DNA of 64,000 bases from Ophiura sarsii (GCA_035610835.1 CM069459.1:25497636-25561635), one strand, 5' to 3'; shown: positions 37,301 to 48,140, counted from the first letter of the stretch. The notes: a model not told the origin generated them from the sequence alone. Numbers and translations are program-made.

Positions 37301-40300
37301 ACGACATAGAGGGCAAATATAAAAAATCATACTTTATAAAGCACCACTAACTCAATTGCAAATATCAACCATTGGTTGAATCTCTTTAATATTTTTTAGT
37401 TATCTTAAAGATTGTTTTATTTTGTGACTCGCGTGACATATTTTTAGGGTGTTTTCATGAAGTAATTATTGGAAAAATGCTAATAGCATTGAACAAAATA
37501 CCCAATGTTTTGTCAAAATACATGCAACAGCTATCTATGCAGACTGAGCAAACAGCTTGTGAATTAACTCCAAATATTTCTTTGCGTGTGATTTGTACAT
37601 CTGAGCCCTCTTTTTGACCACAAGTTCAGGAGGCCGTATACAGTAAAAGGGTCTAGTTTGAAAATCTTTGAAATTTGAATGGTTACAGTAAATACTCTTA
37701 TGGAATATAACTGACTGAAATGAATTCCTTTGAATTCCTTTCACTTAAATGTTTGAGTTTTTTGCAATTCTTACATGGAATGGCTGACAAGAAGAATGCT
37801 CAGCTATACTCTATTTGGCTTCCTCTGGACAGTGACGCATCTTAACAGGCGCAGCTTTTACACATGCGTATGTATCTTCCGCCTTTCAACACTCGTGTGT
37901 CGCCAGCGCAGCGTAGGCGCACGCATTATGTGCTGCAATTAGTAGAATATGCGGTTACCATCACTGTCTCGTGATGGCCAAATAGAATATAGTCCATTCT
38001 GCAGTCAATATGATCCGAGCATCCCCTGTCCCCTCTTAATAGGCTATTTTATTGACAGACACCTGCAACATCAGGTTCTGTCTTTCATATACCACACACC
38101 TTCATGCACCTTTATATACCATTTTCAATCAAAATCGGAAAAGTTTGGAAAAATAGGTCATTTGTACCAGTTTTTCTGACAAGACGAGATACTGTGTGTA
38201 GTATCCTGACCCTGCCTCTGACACCGAACACCAATGACCTATGACACTTTCAATACTAAGGCCACGTGTGGGCAGAACTCTACTGTGTGTGACCGTAGCA
38301 AGACGTGCTTACCGATACAAGAATAGTGGTGTAGTATCCTGACCCTGCCTCTGACACCGAACACCAATGACCTATGACACTTTCAATGCTAAGGCCACGT
38401 GTGGGCAGAACTCTACTGTGTGTGACCGTAGCAAGACGTGCTTACCGATACAAGAATAAATAATCAGTTATAAATATATATTACTATCTCTCTGAGTGAG
38501 ACTTTTATTGCTTTATTACACTGTGCAAGCTCAAGAATAGGTTCACAGATGATAATCTAAGATTTTGGATTTTCTTTTACCCAGGTAACTACCGTTCGGA
38601 CCAAAATTGTGGCTTAGGAGTGATGATATTGGATTTTGCCCCACATATTTTCCTCATTGCTTTCACTCAATGTAGTAAATAAAACATTTATACAGGATTT
38701 ATATGCCTGATGGCAAATAGACATATTTTTACTCAGTCCACCCTATCTTGTTCCCTTAAACTTACATCATCCTGGAAAGCAAAAGCCAAGATGGCCGCCA
38801 CAACTTCCAAGATAATGACCAGCACAATCAGAACAAAGTACTGTAAACAAAAAAGAATAGACAATATTATAAGACAATAAAATGGGAACCTTGTAACTAA
38901 ATGATAGCATTATATTGACAATCTGGGCAAAGGGGATAACTTTGGTTGCTTATAGTATAAAGATGGAAAAATTGGAACCTTAATTTCAAAATTCTACATG
39001 TACTGTATTTTGCACACCCAAAATTCTCAAAGTTCATGTCCAAGGCTGTAGTGATCAAACAAACCATATGTGAATTTCAAATTTGGTGGTGAGTTGTTTT
39101 TTCCTTCATTTGCGAAATTTATGAGAATTTTTAAAACGTTTAAGAGAAATAAAGACAATTTGTAAATTTGGCGTCAATTTTGACCAAAAATGTTAAATTT
39201 TTGAGAAAAACACAAAATTCACCTTTTTTGACCCAATTTTTTTTGGAACAAGCTAACAAAATTATTTTTGAGTAAAAATGCCCTAAATTGCTTGATTCTA
39301 ATGGTATGTCACTAATCAAGGGACGATTCTCTCATTTTTTCACCTAAACTTGTATTTTTTGAAATTTTGACCAAAAAGTCAAAATTTCAAAAATACGGCT
39401 TTTTTGGTCAAAATTGATGCCAAAAATGGATCCTCTGACCCAAATCCCATCCAAAAATGTATAATTTTATATGCATTTGATTAATAGTTCAATAATTACA
39501 GCACAGCCCTGTCCCTGTAAAGCCTTATCCCCTTATGCATTCAATAATTTAGAAAATCAATAAATCAATCAAACAGTTCAACTTACCACTTGGAGAAGAC
39601 AGACAACCTCCTTGATGGCGCCACAGCATGCGCAGAATCCCACCAGGAATATGAAGCAACCTGTTCCTATTATGATACCGGACACCGTCGTTAACGTGTC
39701 CGCATCCCCGAATAGATACGAGTACTGGTCCGACTCAACCATGACATAAGCACCAACTCCGATGAGTATGATCCCAACAGACTGTAAAGGAATAGAATGT
39801 ACGTGTTATGGTTTACCAGGTCATTATAGTAGATTCATAAATATTGGCTGATCAGTTATCGTTTTGGACCTATTCAATTTAAAATCAAGAACCACAATTG
39901 ACCAACCATGACCATAAGGATTCACACCACTAAATAAATAATGGAAGAGTCCACAAAGGCCTGTTGAATTGGTTGGGATGACACTCTATAAAGTGAAATA
40001 TAAAAATGCTTCAAAAGTAGTGTTGTTGGCCAAACTTTTGATCGGATGATTATTAAATGAAGATTATCAAACAATATCAGTGCAAATTGTCTTCTTTGAC
40101 CAATTTTTTATGATTTTTTTAGTCATTTTAGAGACTTCAGATAATTGATTAGAATTGCTTAGACCTAGGCTAGGCCTGGGCAATCTACAAACATGCGTAT
40201 CTTTGACGGCGCATATCTCGAAATTTTTGCCTTGAACTTATATTTATTAATTTTTTTACAGGAAAGCCAAGATCATGATATTCACACAGAATGCAAATTT

Positions 40301-42053
40301 GAAGCAACCAGTTGCTTTATAAGCGAGAAAATGGCGAATAGTCATGGTCCATTTTACACAGTAAGCAATGGGGAATTTATTAGTGGTGTGTACCTACAGG
40401 GTACACACCACCATAGTTGCTGCCATTGAAACGCGTGATATAAGCTTGGTGTTCAATCGCTTCTCCTGGCTCCCTTTTCCTACTTGGGATATTCATTCAT
40501 TTTGTAAAATCTTCCTCTTTTTGTTTTCTTATCATATATCATCGATCGACAGTCCTAGTTTTTCAGTAATTTTGATATTTCCTAAAGCACTCGCCGCGTA
40601 AAAAACAGGAAAATCAAATTTCGGGCAAATCACACGCGTGATTAAGACTTCGCCCAAGAATAATTCGTGACTTTTTACATTTTAAATTACAATCGTGAAG
40701 GTTTCAACTTTTTAATAAAACAAAATCTAAGACCTATGGCGAAAATCTGGTCAAAATATTCACATTTGAAGCTGCAATCCAAGATTTGTTAGGGACTTTA
40801 GTCGCTGGCCCACGTAAGGTTATGGTGGTGTTTACCCATAACGATTGCGCACTCGTTTAGATGCCATATGCCATCCATCCAGTCCCCACCCTATTTTTAT
40901 TAGGCTAAACTCATCTCACCCCAAGTTGCCTATACCATGGACTCATCAGACTGATAAGTTCATCATGCCTATACACAGAAGTTGATGATGAACCAAAGCA
41001 TATCCGGGGGGGGGGGGGGGGGGGGGGGGGGCTGGGCAGTCTGAAAACAGGGGCTTTCCGAACTGAACGGGCACCAAAACAGGGGCTTACCGAACTGAAC
41101 GGACCCCCGAAATTGGGGTCTTAGAGAACTGAATTCTTATACAAAATTGTGTCTTATAAACTGAATTTTAGGCAACATTTTGCCTTATGAACTGAATTTA
41201 GGGCAAATTTGAGACTACATACATAACTCAAATTCATAAGATTTTCACACATTTTATAATTTTTGGTTGAATTTGGGGTCTAAGGGAACTGCCAATTGAT
41301 GAAAAGGGGGTCTTATGGAACTGCCAGTGGATGAAAAGGGGGTCTTAAGGAGCGGCCGAAAGGTGTGAAAAGGGGTCCATGCCAGCCGCACATACCCATG
41401 GCCAATATACAAGAGTACCCCGCCCCCGGGAGCATATCTTAATTCTATCCGCCCATCTTCCCACCAACCACACCTTCTCATCCAACACACCACATCTACA
41501 TATGTACATGTACCCATCCTACCCCCACTCCAAGCTTTGTCATAAATATACACCACATGGTTCATACAGAATTTAACAATGCTCAAAAACATCTCAGCAA
41601 TCTTTTTGCCACACCAGGCAACACTCCTAAACAATACCTCTCCCCCCCCCCCCCCCCCCAATAAAATACTTAGCCTTTACCCATTATTATTAACCAAAAT
41701 TTATGATAAACAAAAACATCTAAATAGCAATCTTGGCTCCACACCGAGTAACCATCTGAAGAAGTCAACCTGCCAATCCCCACCCACCCATCCGGTCCAC
41801 ACCCAACCAGCCTACTCATTACCGATACACAGAAGTTGGTGATGAACAAAAACATCTTAGCAATCTTGGCTCTCACACCGAGCAACCATCTGAACTTCCC
41901 CAGCCAATCTCCCCCACCCATCCGGTCCCCACTCTACCGGCCTACTCATCCCACCCCAAGCTCCATAGCCAACTATACAATACTCACCCATACGCAGAAG
42001 TTGATGATGAACAAAAGTATCTTGGCAATCTTGGCTCCGCACCCAGCAACCAT
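31287..42053 (-). CDS. Tetraspanin gene B, exons 1-6 (last exon not found)
   Basis: Most complete gene. Exons on the minus strand: 41988-42053, 39587-39781, 38766-38840, 35850-35951, 31666-31839, 31287-31370. They sum to 232 residues, all joints phase 0 with GT-AG sites. Order: N-terminus, TM1, small loop, TM2, CCGAIKE, TM3 (exon 3), large extracellular loop (exons 4-5 and start of 6), and first half of TM4 ending LGLLVFE. The loop holds six cysteines (CCG, SCC, DGC, GC), the six-cysteine tetraspanin pattern. With a usual 15-20 residue end the protein would be about 250 aa, normal for the family. A final exon should lie below 31287, but no convincing acceptor plus TM4 end plus stop was seen. 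No Asn-X-Ser/Thr sequon was noticed in the loop. The gene sits between paralogs A and C in the same orientation. Subfamily (CD9/CD81 against others) cannot be settled by eye. Confidence 0.9.
31666..31839 (-). CDS. Gene B exon 5 (CCG-motif part of large loop)
   Basis: Fifty-eight codons beginning FNCCGASGIADWGG, with PASCC and DGC further on. CCG, PxSCC and a later Cys are the defining large-loop motifs. The acceptor is CTCTTAG and the donor GTATGTA. The stretch between CCG and SCC is where it departs most from gene C. Confidence 0.92.
32004..32329. mobile_element. PIF/Harbinger-like MITE, 326 bp (copy 2)
   Basis: Same family as 9388-9712 in reverse orientation, TTA flanks (32001-32003, 32330-32332). 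Absent from the matching place in copy 2 (about 57524). Confidence 0.82.
32333..33416. mobile_element. Mariner-like element, 1084 bp
   Basis: TIR CAGGGTGTCCCAAAAGTC, continuing TATGCACG, perfectly mirrored at the right; TA on both sides (32331-32332, 33417-33418). The TA at the left is part of the neighbouring element's TTA duplication. Carries a broken transposase start. Absent from copy 2. Confidence 0.88.
32713..32905 (+). pseudogene. Broken mariner-like transposase N-terminus
   Basis: One frame reads a helix-turn-helix-like segment (YSIAKRIQIVWFYAKTNS, then ITQQKFRKHF). After a frameshift near 32825 it continues KLVDTFLNTGTVHDLSRCGR, matching the spacing of Tc1/mariner DNA-binding domains (hydrophobic FLNTGTV-type helix then a basic R-x-G-R). 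No catalytic domain remains. Confidence 0.7.
33420..34590. other. Gene B intron 4, no exon seen
   Basis: Partly collinear with about 57540-57620. Includes a hAT-type end CAGTGATGTAACTAG near 34183 without a partner. Overlapping 90-codon frames on both strands at 34115-34390 have no recognisable domain. Confidence 0.4.
34591..34745. repeat. 26-bp minisatellite in gene B intron 4
   Basis: About six units of GGAATGAAAATGTTCATGAA plus TGCTTT, with small insertions of ATGA in some units. Sits inside a region of GGGTCTTAAGAACTG-type repeats (34420-34870). Confidence 0.8.
34947..35161. mobile_element. TTAA-flanked (piggyBac-like) MITE, 215 bp
   Basis: Same family as 28216-28422; TTAA at 34943-34946 and 35162-35165. 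Confidence 0.8.
35583..35785. mobile_element. CACTTTCCA TTAA-type MITE, copy 1
   Basis: CACTTTCCATGCAGCAGG at the left, GGGTGGAAAGTG at the right; flanks CTAA and TTCA are decayed TTAA. Orthologue at 60383-60627 with intact TTAA; a further copy at 53782-54021. Confidence 0.72.
35850..35951 (-). CDS. Gene B exon 4 (start of large extracellular loop)
   Basis: Thirty-four codons starting LTTVVKDNMNNAIN and ending TIDLVQKE, with a TTATTACAG acceptor and a GTATGT donor. This corresponds to the first helices of the large loop before the CCG motif. It differs from the gene C exon at about seven residues and is one codon shorter. Confidence 0.87.
36856..37786. mobile_element. 931-bp TIR element with five GTGACTCGCGTGACA motifs
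   Basis: Ends CAGCCATTCCAT and ATGGAATGGCTG. Motif TGTGACTCGCGTGACA (one or two variants) at 36868, 37047, 37234, 37256 and 37423. Lies in gene B intron 3. The gene C locus (about 63229) lacks it. A mariner-type end CAGGGTGACCCAAAA lies just upstream at 36658. Confidence 0.7.
38197..38520. mobile_element. Solo LTR, 324 bp, in gene B intron 3
   Basis: Begins TGTAGTATCC, ends TTATTACA, flanked by CTGTG on both sides (38192-38196, 38521-38525). TG...CA ends plus a 5-bp duplication are the LTR retrotransposon signature. The gene C locus has the empty site GATACTGTGCAAGC. Most of it is a two-copy 133-bp tandem repeat (38198 and 38331) followed by an AT-rich TTATAAATATATA stretch. Confidence 0.8.
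38766..38840 (-). CDS. Gene B exon 3 (TM3)
   Basis: Twenty-five codons, YFVLIVLVII through LEVVAAILAFAFQDD, between a TTTACAG acceptor and a GTAAG donor. It is a hydrophobic helix with a Glu inside TM3, as is common in tetraspanins. It is the only TM3 exon in the window. The equivalent exon of gene C would fall just past 64000. Confidence 0.88.
39587..39781 (-). CDS. Gene B exon 2 (TM1 end, small loop, TM2)
   Basis: Sixty-five codons with the same boundaries as gene A exon 2, containing GFCACCGAIKEVVCLLQ. Changes from A lie in TM1 and the small loop (for example ESDQYSYLFGDAD against DDD), plus one Gly to Cys change in TM2. Confidence 0.92.
40960..41890 (-). pseudogene. Relict tandem copies of gene B exon 1
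   Basis: Same array as next to gene A: degenerate exon-1 copies near 41889, 41757 and 41625, and a last one near 40975 split by the hAT-like element at 41005-41430. The copy at about 41889 keeps an ATG but a one-base insertion shifts the frame before KIAKMFLFITNFC. The array existed before the 25 kb duplication. Confidence 0.72.
41005..41430. mobile_element. 8-bp-TSD element in gene B intron 1, 426 bp
   Basis: Long poly-G left end, right end GAGTACCCCGCCCCCGGG, duplication AGCATATC (40997-41004, 41431-41438). Gene A keeps the empty site at about 15086. The interior repeats a GGGGTCTTATGGAACTG-type unit. Confidence 0.87.
41988..42053 (-). CDS. Gene B exon 1
   Basis: Twenty-two codons, one residue different from gene A exon 1 (Met12 to Ile), ending INFCVW before a GTGAGT donor. 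Four degenerate copies of this exon follow downstream, at lower coordinates. Confidence 0.88.
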
Positions 42054-42574
42054 CTTGAATGATTTTTATTGGTTTACACCTTGTAGAAAGATCAATATGA
42101 CTGATACCAGCTTGTATTGTAGTGATGAGGGGTCTTGAGGGGACAGGCCTCAGATCAGAGGGGCATTGATGTATATTTAATAATATTGAGTATTTACTTA
42201 AAAATGAATATAACAGAAGTACTGGAACATAGAAGTACGTAGTATTTTCAGAAGTCAGTATTTTATTCCATGTGATGTACCATTCTCTATAAGCAACACT
42301 GAAGTGTTTTCTCTAGAGCAGTGCAGTGCAGTAGGGAGTGGTAGTATTGATATACTCCTTGTTGATATGTTAATTATATCAGCATGATCAGGGACAATCG
42401 ATTGTCCCTGATTATATGGAAGGGTAAAGATTCACAATAGGGTATTACATAACAAGGAATGTAGGGCCTTTTGTTAGGGAAAGTTATTATGATGGAAGTT
42501 AGTCATGCCATGGACCATAAGTCCATGGTCATGCATAGGAAGTTTCTGGGAATGGTCACAAATTATTATAGTAA

Positions 42575-43761
42575 AGTATTATAATCGGTTTCAGCAAATG
42601 TGTCACCTCATTAAAAGTTTTAGGCCTGTCCACACTTCGGGAGAGGTAGTAGACAGTTTCCCGAATAAATCAATATAACTTCGATCCTGAAACAGGCCTA
42701 AAAGGAAAACTATATACAGTCATCAAAAAAGTAACTATACAGGTATGGGCTTTTAACTCTAGTCTAAAATATATATCGTACCTAAAAAAAAAAAATATAT
42801 AAAGTTGTTGACAAATATGTTTTCTTTAAAGGTATATTATGTGATCTTTCCTGGGAACGCCCTCAACATCAAAAAACAAAAATAGAAAGCAGATTTTCTT
42901 GCAGATTTACATTTCTGATCGTAAATCGTACATACATTCCAAGTTACAGGGCGATACGATTCTTAATTACTTCAAAATCATGGTTTTAGGGTGAAAATAA
43001 ACTGTCGTGATAACACGACAGTTTATATTTTCACTATCAATTCACTCTAAAACCATGATTTTGAGGTAATTAAGAATCGTACCGCTCTGTAATTTGGAAT
43101 GTATGTACGATTTATGATCAGAAATGTAAATCTGCAAGAAAATCTACTTTCTAAAAAAAATCATGAATAGAGGGCGCTCTCTTGAAAAGATCACATAATA
43201 TGCCTTTAATATGAGATATTGCACGCTAGGATAGTTTGAATATGGAACAGGTTACAAACCAAAATGTACTAAGGTAAAGTTCACAATTTCATTTTCACAT
43301 GTTGTTGGAAATGCCTTTATCAAACAATTTTTAATTCCAATGATGTTGAAAGTTTTGTTGTGCTTTGCACATGTTTAATTTCAATCTGAGACGATTATAA
43401 TCGTCTCAGATTTCAATCACCTAAAACATGATTTTAGTAATCCTACATGATTACATAGGCCAAGGGAATAACATCAACTTGAGTGCCTCTTTCCATAAGT
43501 AACACACTGAAATATATATTAGGCCTAATACACACCTGTTAAAGTAACCATGAAGTAACATTCTGAGTATTTTTTCTGAGCTTTTATCTTTCATAAAGAC
43601 GTATTGATTATTGGTTACTCTAGCACAATATTTAAGAAGATTAAACTGGGTATTAACATGGCAAATAGCAATTTACAACAACCACATCCCCATCAAATCA
43701 ATCCTGCACTTCCCCCAATATGCAAGAGGTGACACATTTGCTGAAACAGATTATAATACAT
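42575..43761. mobile_element. ~1.2-kb TIR element, copy 2
   Basis: Orthologue of 16266-17582 with the nested hairpin MITE at 42829-43206, and a small GAGACGATTATAATCGTCTC palindrome near 43388 not seen in copy 1. Confidence 0.75.
42829..43206. mobile_element. Hairpin MITE copy 4
   Basis: Orthologue of the 16513-16879 copy, TA-flanked, apex GTCGTGATAACACGAC. Confidence 0.85.
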
Positions 43762-43767
43762 AGAATA

Positions 43768-44254
43768 TATGAAGAGCTGTGTTGCAAAAGGGCCTACATC
43801 CACTTCTACCTGTTACTCATTTTGCATTATTGATGGATGGCTATTCATTATGTGGAATGAGGCTTGTATTGTTGATGCCTCAATTGGCGTGCTAGATGCA
43901 CTAATCCAAGTCATATAGAAACAGATGAACAGCCATACAATAATTTGATTAATTCCATGGATTTGTCTATGCAAATTCAATAAGGCCCCAAAAAAAGAAG
44001 TTGACTTGCCCTTTCCGACCGACCCGAATTTTCGGAAATCTAGGGTCGCTATTTATTTTTTTTTAAGTAAAAAAAAAAGAAGTAAAATTTTTGTTGTTGA
44101 AAGAAGCACATAACAATAAAGAAAAATGGAAAACGTGTTTTTTGAGTAGTATCTGCTTGTTTAAAAATCAAATTTAAAAAATAAAAATTTAAAAAAATCT
44201 CTTTAAAACGTGTTTTTGTGTATATATCTCCCTTTTGCAACAAAGCTCTTCATA
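43768..44254. mobile_element. TATGAAGAGC TIR element, copy 2 (deleted inside)
   Basis: Both ends present, but the right half of the nested GACCGACC MITE and adjoining sequence are missing compared with copy 1. Confidence 0.68.
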
Positions 44255-45417
44255 TAATCATGGTAGGGTATACTAAAGGAACTCCAGTATACCACAGGCA
44301 TAACCAACTATTTTGGTTAATATTTAAATATACTTTGTCATTTCATTTTTTTTTAGGGGGGTGGGCATCAGAGGAGTCCTTCTGGCAGGGGGAAAATCCC
44401 CCCTCCCCCTCTAGTTATGCTCCTGGTCTATTTTATGTGGGTTATATCAAGCAATTTTGTTATGCTATATCGATGTTTAAGGTATGGGTATGGGGGAGGG
44501 GGCGTGCCATTTTGTCCTGAAACAATGGTCATGACGTCATATTTTGGTCGATTTTCTGAACTTTCATATTGGATTTGTGTGCAAAATATATGCCCTTGGC
44601 ATCATACTTTCCCAGGTGTGCGGGTCCACTTTAAATTTCAGATGTTCTAAAATCTAACCAATTTGATAAAAAACACTATTCGCACACATCAGAATTGCAA
44701 AAAAATGCTTAAAAGAAGTCCACTTTTTGTGCCTAAATTTGAACAGCCTGTTTGCCAGGAATGTAGAATTACACAGTGCATTAACCCATGACCCCGGTGC
44801 ATGTTCGCTATGTATTACCATGGATAAGTCCATGGTATCCAGATCGTAACATGAATAATGCAACACGGTACGTTATGGTTCAGTCGCACACTGATTGTGG
44901 ACCTTATACAGGTAAGGGTATGGTGGATAAGTCCCAAGTATGCAAATGAGGATTATGAGATTTATTCCGTTGTTGAGTAGGCCTACTCAACGGTGGGTTG
45001 GCACAATTACATTATTATTCTATAGGTATCAAGCAATTCTCTAATGCTATATCGATGTTTACCCCATCAACGGTGGGATGCCACAAGGTTTTTGACAGGG
45101 AAAACATTGAGCAATTATTACATGTTGCATATCATTTTAAAGGTTGTTTTCTGAGCATTTTGAATCTGGTCAAACCTGAAAATAAAATGTTCCAACTTAA
45201 AGGGGCATTAAGAGATGTGGTGGAGGCAGCGCCCTCAATTACAAAAATATATGATAACAACTGGGATTTGTATATTTTTACAATTGTATTATAAATTCAA
45301 TGAATTTGTTTTGGTAACGTTTACATCGTGAGCAAGAGGGGGTGCCACGCTTATGTACAGTGTCTATGGGATGGAGCCGCTGCTCTACTGTTTATAGTAT
45401 GTGAAACTGCAATGCTA
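44255..45417. other. Duplicated intergenic DNA, no gene
   Basis: Collinear with 18180-20060 up to about 45195, but without the tRNA-like and poly-C part of copy 1. Confidence 0.45.
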
Positions 45418-45760
45418 TAGATGAGGTGACCGTTGTTTACATTTATGACGCCCTCTGTTGATTTGAGACAAAACACACCGGGCAAGAGTTCCTATAGTTT
45501 ACATAGGCCAGATCAGGTTTTCTAACTAGATTGTGGTGTTACAGCAAATTGTTATCAAAACTGTCTTTAAACTTGCTTAGGAATGCTATAAGCTATCGCA
45601 CGCGCATTTCACAAAAAGAATTAAAAATAAATGAGTTTTACAATTCATTAGAAAGAAATTTCATGTTGTCTTCATTAACTTTACTGTATATTCTGCCCGG
45701 AGGGAATCAAGAGAGGGTGTCCCATTTGTAAATACATGACGTCACCGGTCACACCATCTA
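45418..45760. mobile_element. TAGATGAGGTGACCG MITE, copy 2
   Basis: Same ends as 29586-29937, TA flanks (45416-45417, 45761-45762); interior not alike. Confidence 0.72.
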
Positions 45761-46162
45761 TAGGGCAGCATGATGATTGATTTCAAGAGACTTGACCTAT
45801 TATAGTTTTTAATCACATGGTGAACAAGGCAGGGGGGGGGGGGGGGGCTCAAATGATTTTTGAGGGGGGGGGGGGGTGCTGATGCTGGTGTTTTGAAATC
45901 CTGACCCACTTTTGCTGAGTTTAGGGGTGTTTTTAATGGCTGATATTTGACTAGGTTTTTTTTGTTGCGATTTGGGACCCATGTTTGATGTATTCCAGCA
46001 CATACACCCAACAATAGATGTAAGTTCCCCCTAACATATACTAGAATATTTCCAAAAATATTAATTTGATGGATTTAAATGCTTGTCAGCTAGAATGATG
46101 TATCCACTTGATAGGCACATTTTGATACCAAATTTGTTGGCCTTGAGACAATGCCACGATAA

Positions 46163-46728
46163 TGCACTTATCAATTGCAGTCCCGGCCCCGGGGGACCCG
46201 GGGCATGGCGGGGACTATGCGGGGACCGTACGCAAACGTACAAAAAACGTTGCCCGGCTATGCGGGGGCGTGTAGCCGGGACGTACAAAACGTGCTCCCG
46301 CTAGCCGGGGCGTATAGCCGGGGCGTAGCGGGGACGTACATTACTGAAAAAATAGGCCGGGGCATGGCCTGGCATTGTAGCGGGGGCGTACGCTATGGTA
46401 CACAAATGTACACCCGGGGCGTACACATACATAGCGGGGACGTACGCTAAAGTACACAAACTGTACACCCCGGCTATGGGGGGCCGGGACAGTACGCCGT
46501 CGTACACTTTGTCCCGGCCTAGGGGGGCCGGGATCGTACGCCGCCGTACACTTTGTCCCGGCCCAGGGGGGCCAGGACTGTAGCGGGGGCGTACAAAAAT
46601 ATGTGCCCCGCCCTGCGGGGACCGTACACGACTGTAGCCGGGACGTCACATCAGCAATTTGTACGTCCCGGCCCTAATCCCCGCTATCCCCGGGTCCCCT
46701 GGGGCCGGGGCTGCAATTGATAAGTGCA
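46163..46728. mobile_element. GC-rich, GTAC-packed element, 566 bp
   Basis: TIR TGCACTTATCAATTGCAG with TAA on both sides (46160-46162, 46729-46731); the other arm of the host element preserves the empty site GATAAGAG. The interior is strongly GC-rich in AT-rich surroundings, with 18 GTAC tetranucleotides, many CCGGGG blocks, and a 44-bp tandem repeat (46478-46565) whose units can fold as CCGGGACA/TGTCCCGG hairpins. TAA duplication suggests PIF/Harbinger mobilisation. Long open frames here are composition artefacts. Confidence 0.75.
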
Positions 46729-46939
46729 TAAGTAATTGTGCCATTTACCAATTTGTATACAGAAAAAAGTGGCACTAAATCTCACTCAAACAATTATGTG
46801 TGGCATCATTTCAAGAAAATCAATAAGCAGATCATAATCGTGTGCACCAAGACATGTAGCATAATGACACATAATACACAAAGAAAGGTCGATTTGATCG
46901 GGTACTGGTTCAAATCCAGCTAAAGAAATTGTCACACAT

Positions 46940-47095
46940 AATCAGACCATTTTGCCATGTCACACAGAATTGAGCCAAATTGCCATGTCACTCATACTCG
47001 GACCAAATTGCCATGTCACACATCAGACCAAATTGTCATGTCGCACATAATCGGACCAAATTGCCATAATCGGACCAAATTGCCATGTCACTCAT
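46940..47095. repeat. ~31-bp minisatellite
   Basis: About six irregular units of GGACCAAATTGCCATGTCAC plus ACATAATC. Simple tandem repeat inside the host element; spacers are not unique, so it is not CRISPR. Confidence 0.75.
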
Positions 47096-47494
47096 CCATC
47101 AAGAAAATGTCTGTTAATTTATGGCCATGTGTTTTAAACTGACCCAAAAAGGGTGGCGGCGTTGCATTTTTGGTGATAAATCATCCATCTCTCTACCAAC
47201 AACTATATGTGGTAGAGCTATGGTTTAGCTGTCATTTGAAAGCTTATTTATCTAGCTACACTATGTGAATAAATCAAGTATTTCTAGAACTGTTTGGCTG
47301 AGATATGATTGATTATATTTCGAAAGTCAGTGGTGGAGGTGGTGGCGTTGTGTATGGGGAATGTAGAAAATGTTCCCAATTCTACGTTCAAATTACAATA
47401 ACTCCTCATCTTTGTATGGTACAAAGATGATTTTGCTCTCATTTTATAGATTGTTTTATATTCTATAAGTTTCTGTTTCAACAAACGTGTCAAC

Positions 47495-48140
47495 TATTAC
47501 GTAACAATTGTAATCGAGAATCGATTGCATTGTCCTTGGCTTTTTCCCTATTCACTACACGTACGTGAACTGGCCCTAATTCATCGGTTTTACATACATG
47601 ACTATAACAACAGAATTATTCAACCGATGATAGCAAAATTATTCATTTTTGGAAAGCTCTCAAATAGGGGAATTCAAAAATCCCGCTTAAATTAGAATAT
47701 GGTGAATAGCCAAAAAAATATAAGTGTGAAATGTAAACGTGTGCGCTCATTTACTTCCCGATATAGTATATTTCAACAAGTTACCCTTGACAACCATTAT
47801 GTTCTGATGGGTAAATTGCATGAGGAACTAATATGCACAGTAAAATGATGATTGGGATAGGAATTTAAAAAATATTGAGCTTTAATTAAAATATGAAGAA
47901 GAAAAAAAATCGATACTCTTTGAACATTCATCACAAGATGTTACCATAAGGTCCTATGCAAATTCCAATCGTATATTTGGATTTCTTGTGAGATAACCGT
48001 TCAGAAAATACTATACTTTTTATGGGGTAGAACAAGTAGTTATTGCGATATGCTAATTCGAATCTCAGATGGTATAAAATGTAAATATCTGGACATGCAA
48101 CGGGAAGGGTGGTGAGTTCAAAACACATGGCCTTATGGAC
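47495..48140 (+). repeat. Dispersed repeat, copy 2
   Basis: Matches the two halves of 9100-10060 without the MITE that interrupts copy 1. Confidence 0.65.

Larger units (their letters stand above)
13845..38700. repeat. Tandem segmental duplication, copy 1 (~25 kb)
   Basis: Collinear with 39490-63690 after removing private insertions. Anchors: exon 2 (13976/39587), exon 1 (15694/41988), a TIR element (16266/42575), spacer (24440/48890), GAT-rich tract (27533/53110), exon 6 (31287/55770), exon 5 (31666/57197), exon 4 (35850/60689), and flank (37790/63230). About 20.06-24.44 kb has no counterpart. Spacing changes between anchors are accounted for mainly by insertions listed separately. Confidence 0.85.

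Noticed and set aside
41254..41661. 135-codon minus-strand frame, the longest in the window
   Set aside because: It crosses the edge of the hAT-like element and a relict exon-1 copy in the wrong context; poly-G gives its start.
46061..46649. Overlapping 60-100 codon open frames on both strands
   Set aside because: They come from GC-rich tandem repeats lacking stop codons in several frames at once; no domain and no codon preference.
46940..47095. Regularly spaced repeats resembling a CRISPR array
   Set aside because: The intervening segments are themselves repeated, units are irregular, and the genome is eukaryotic: a minisatellite.
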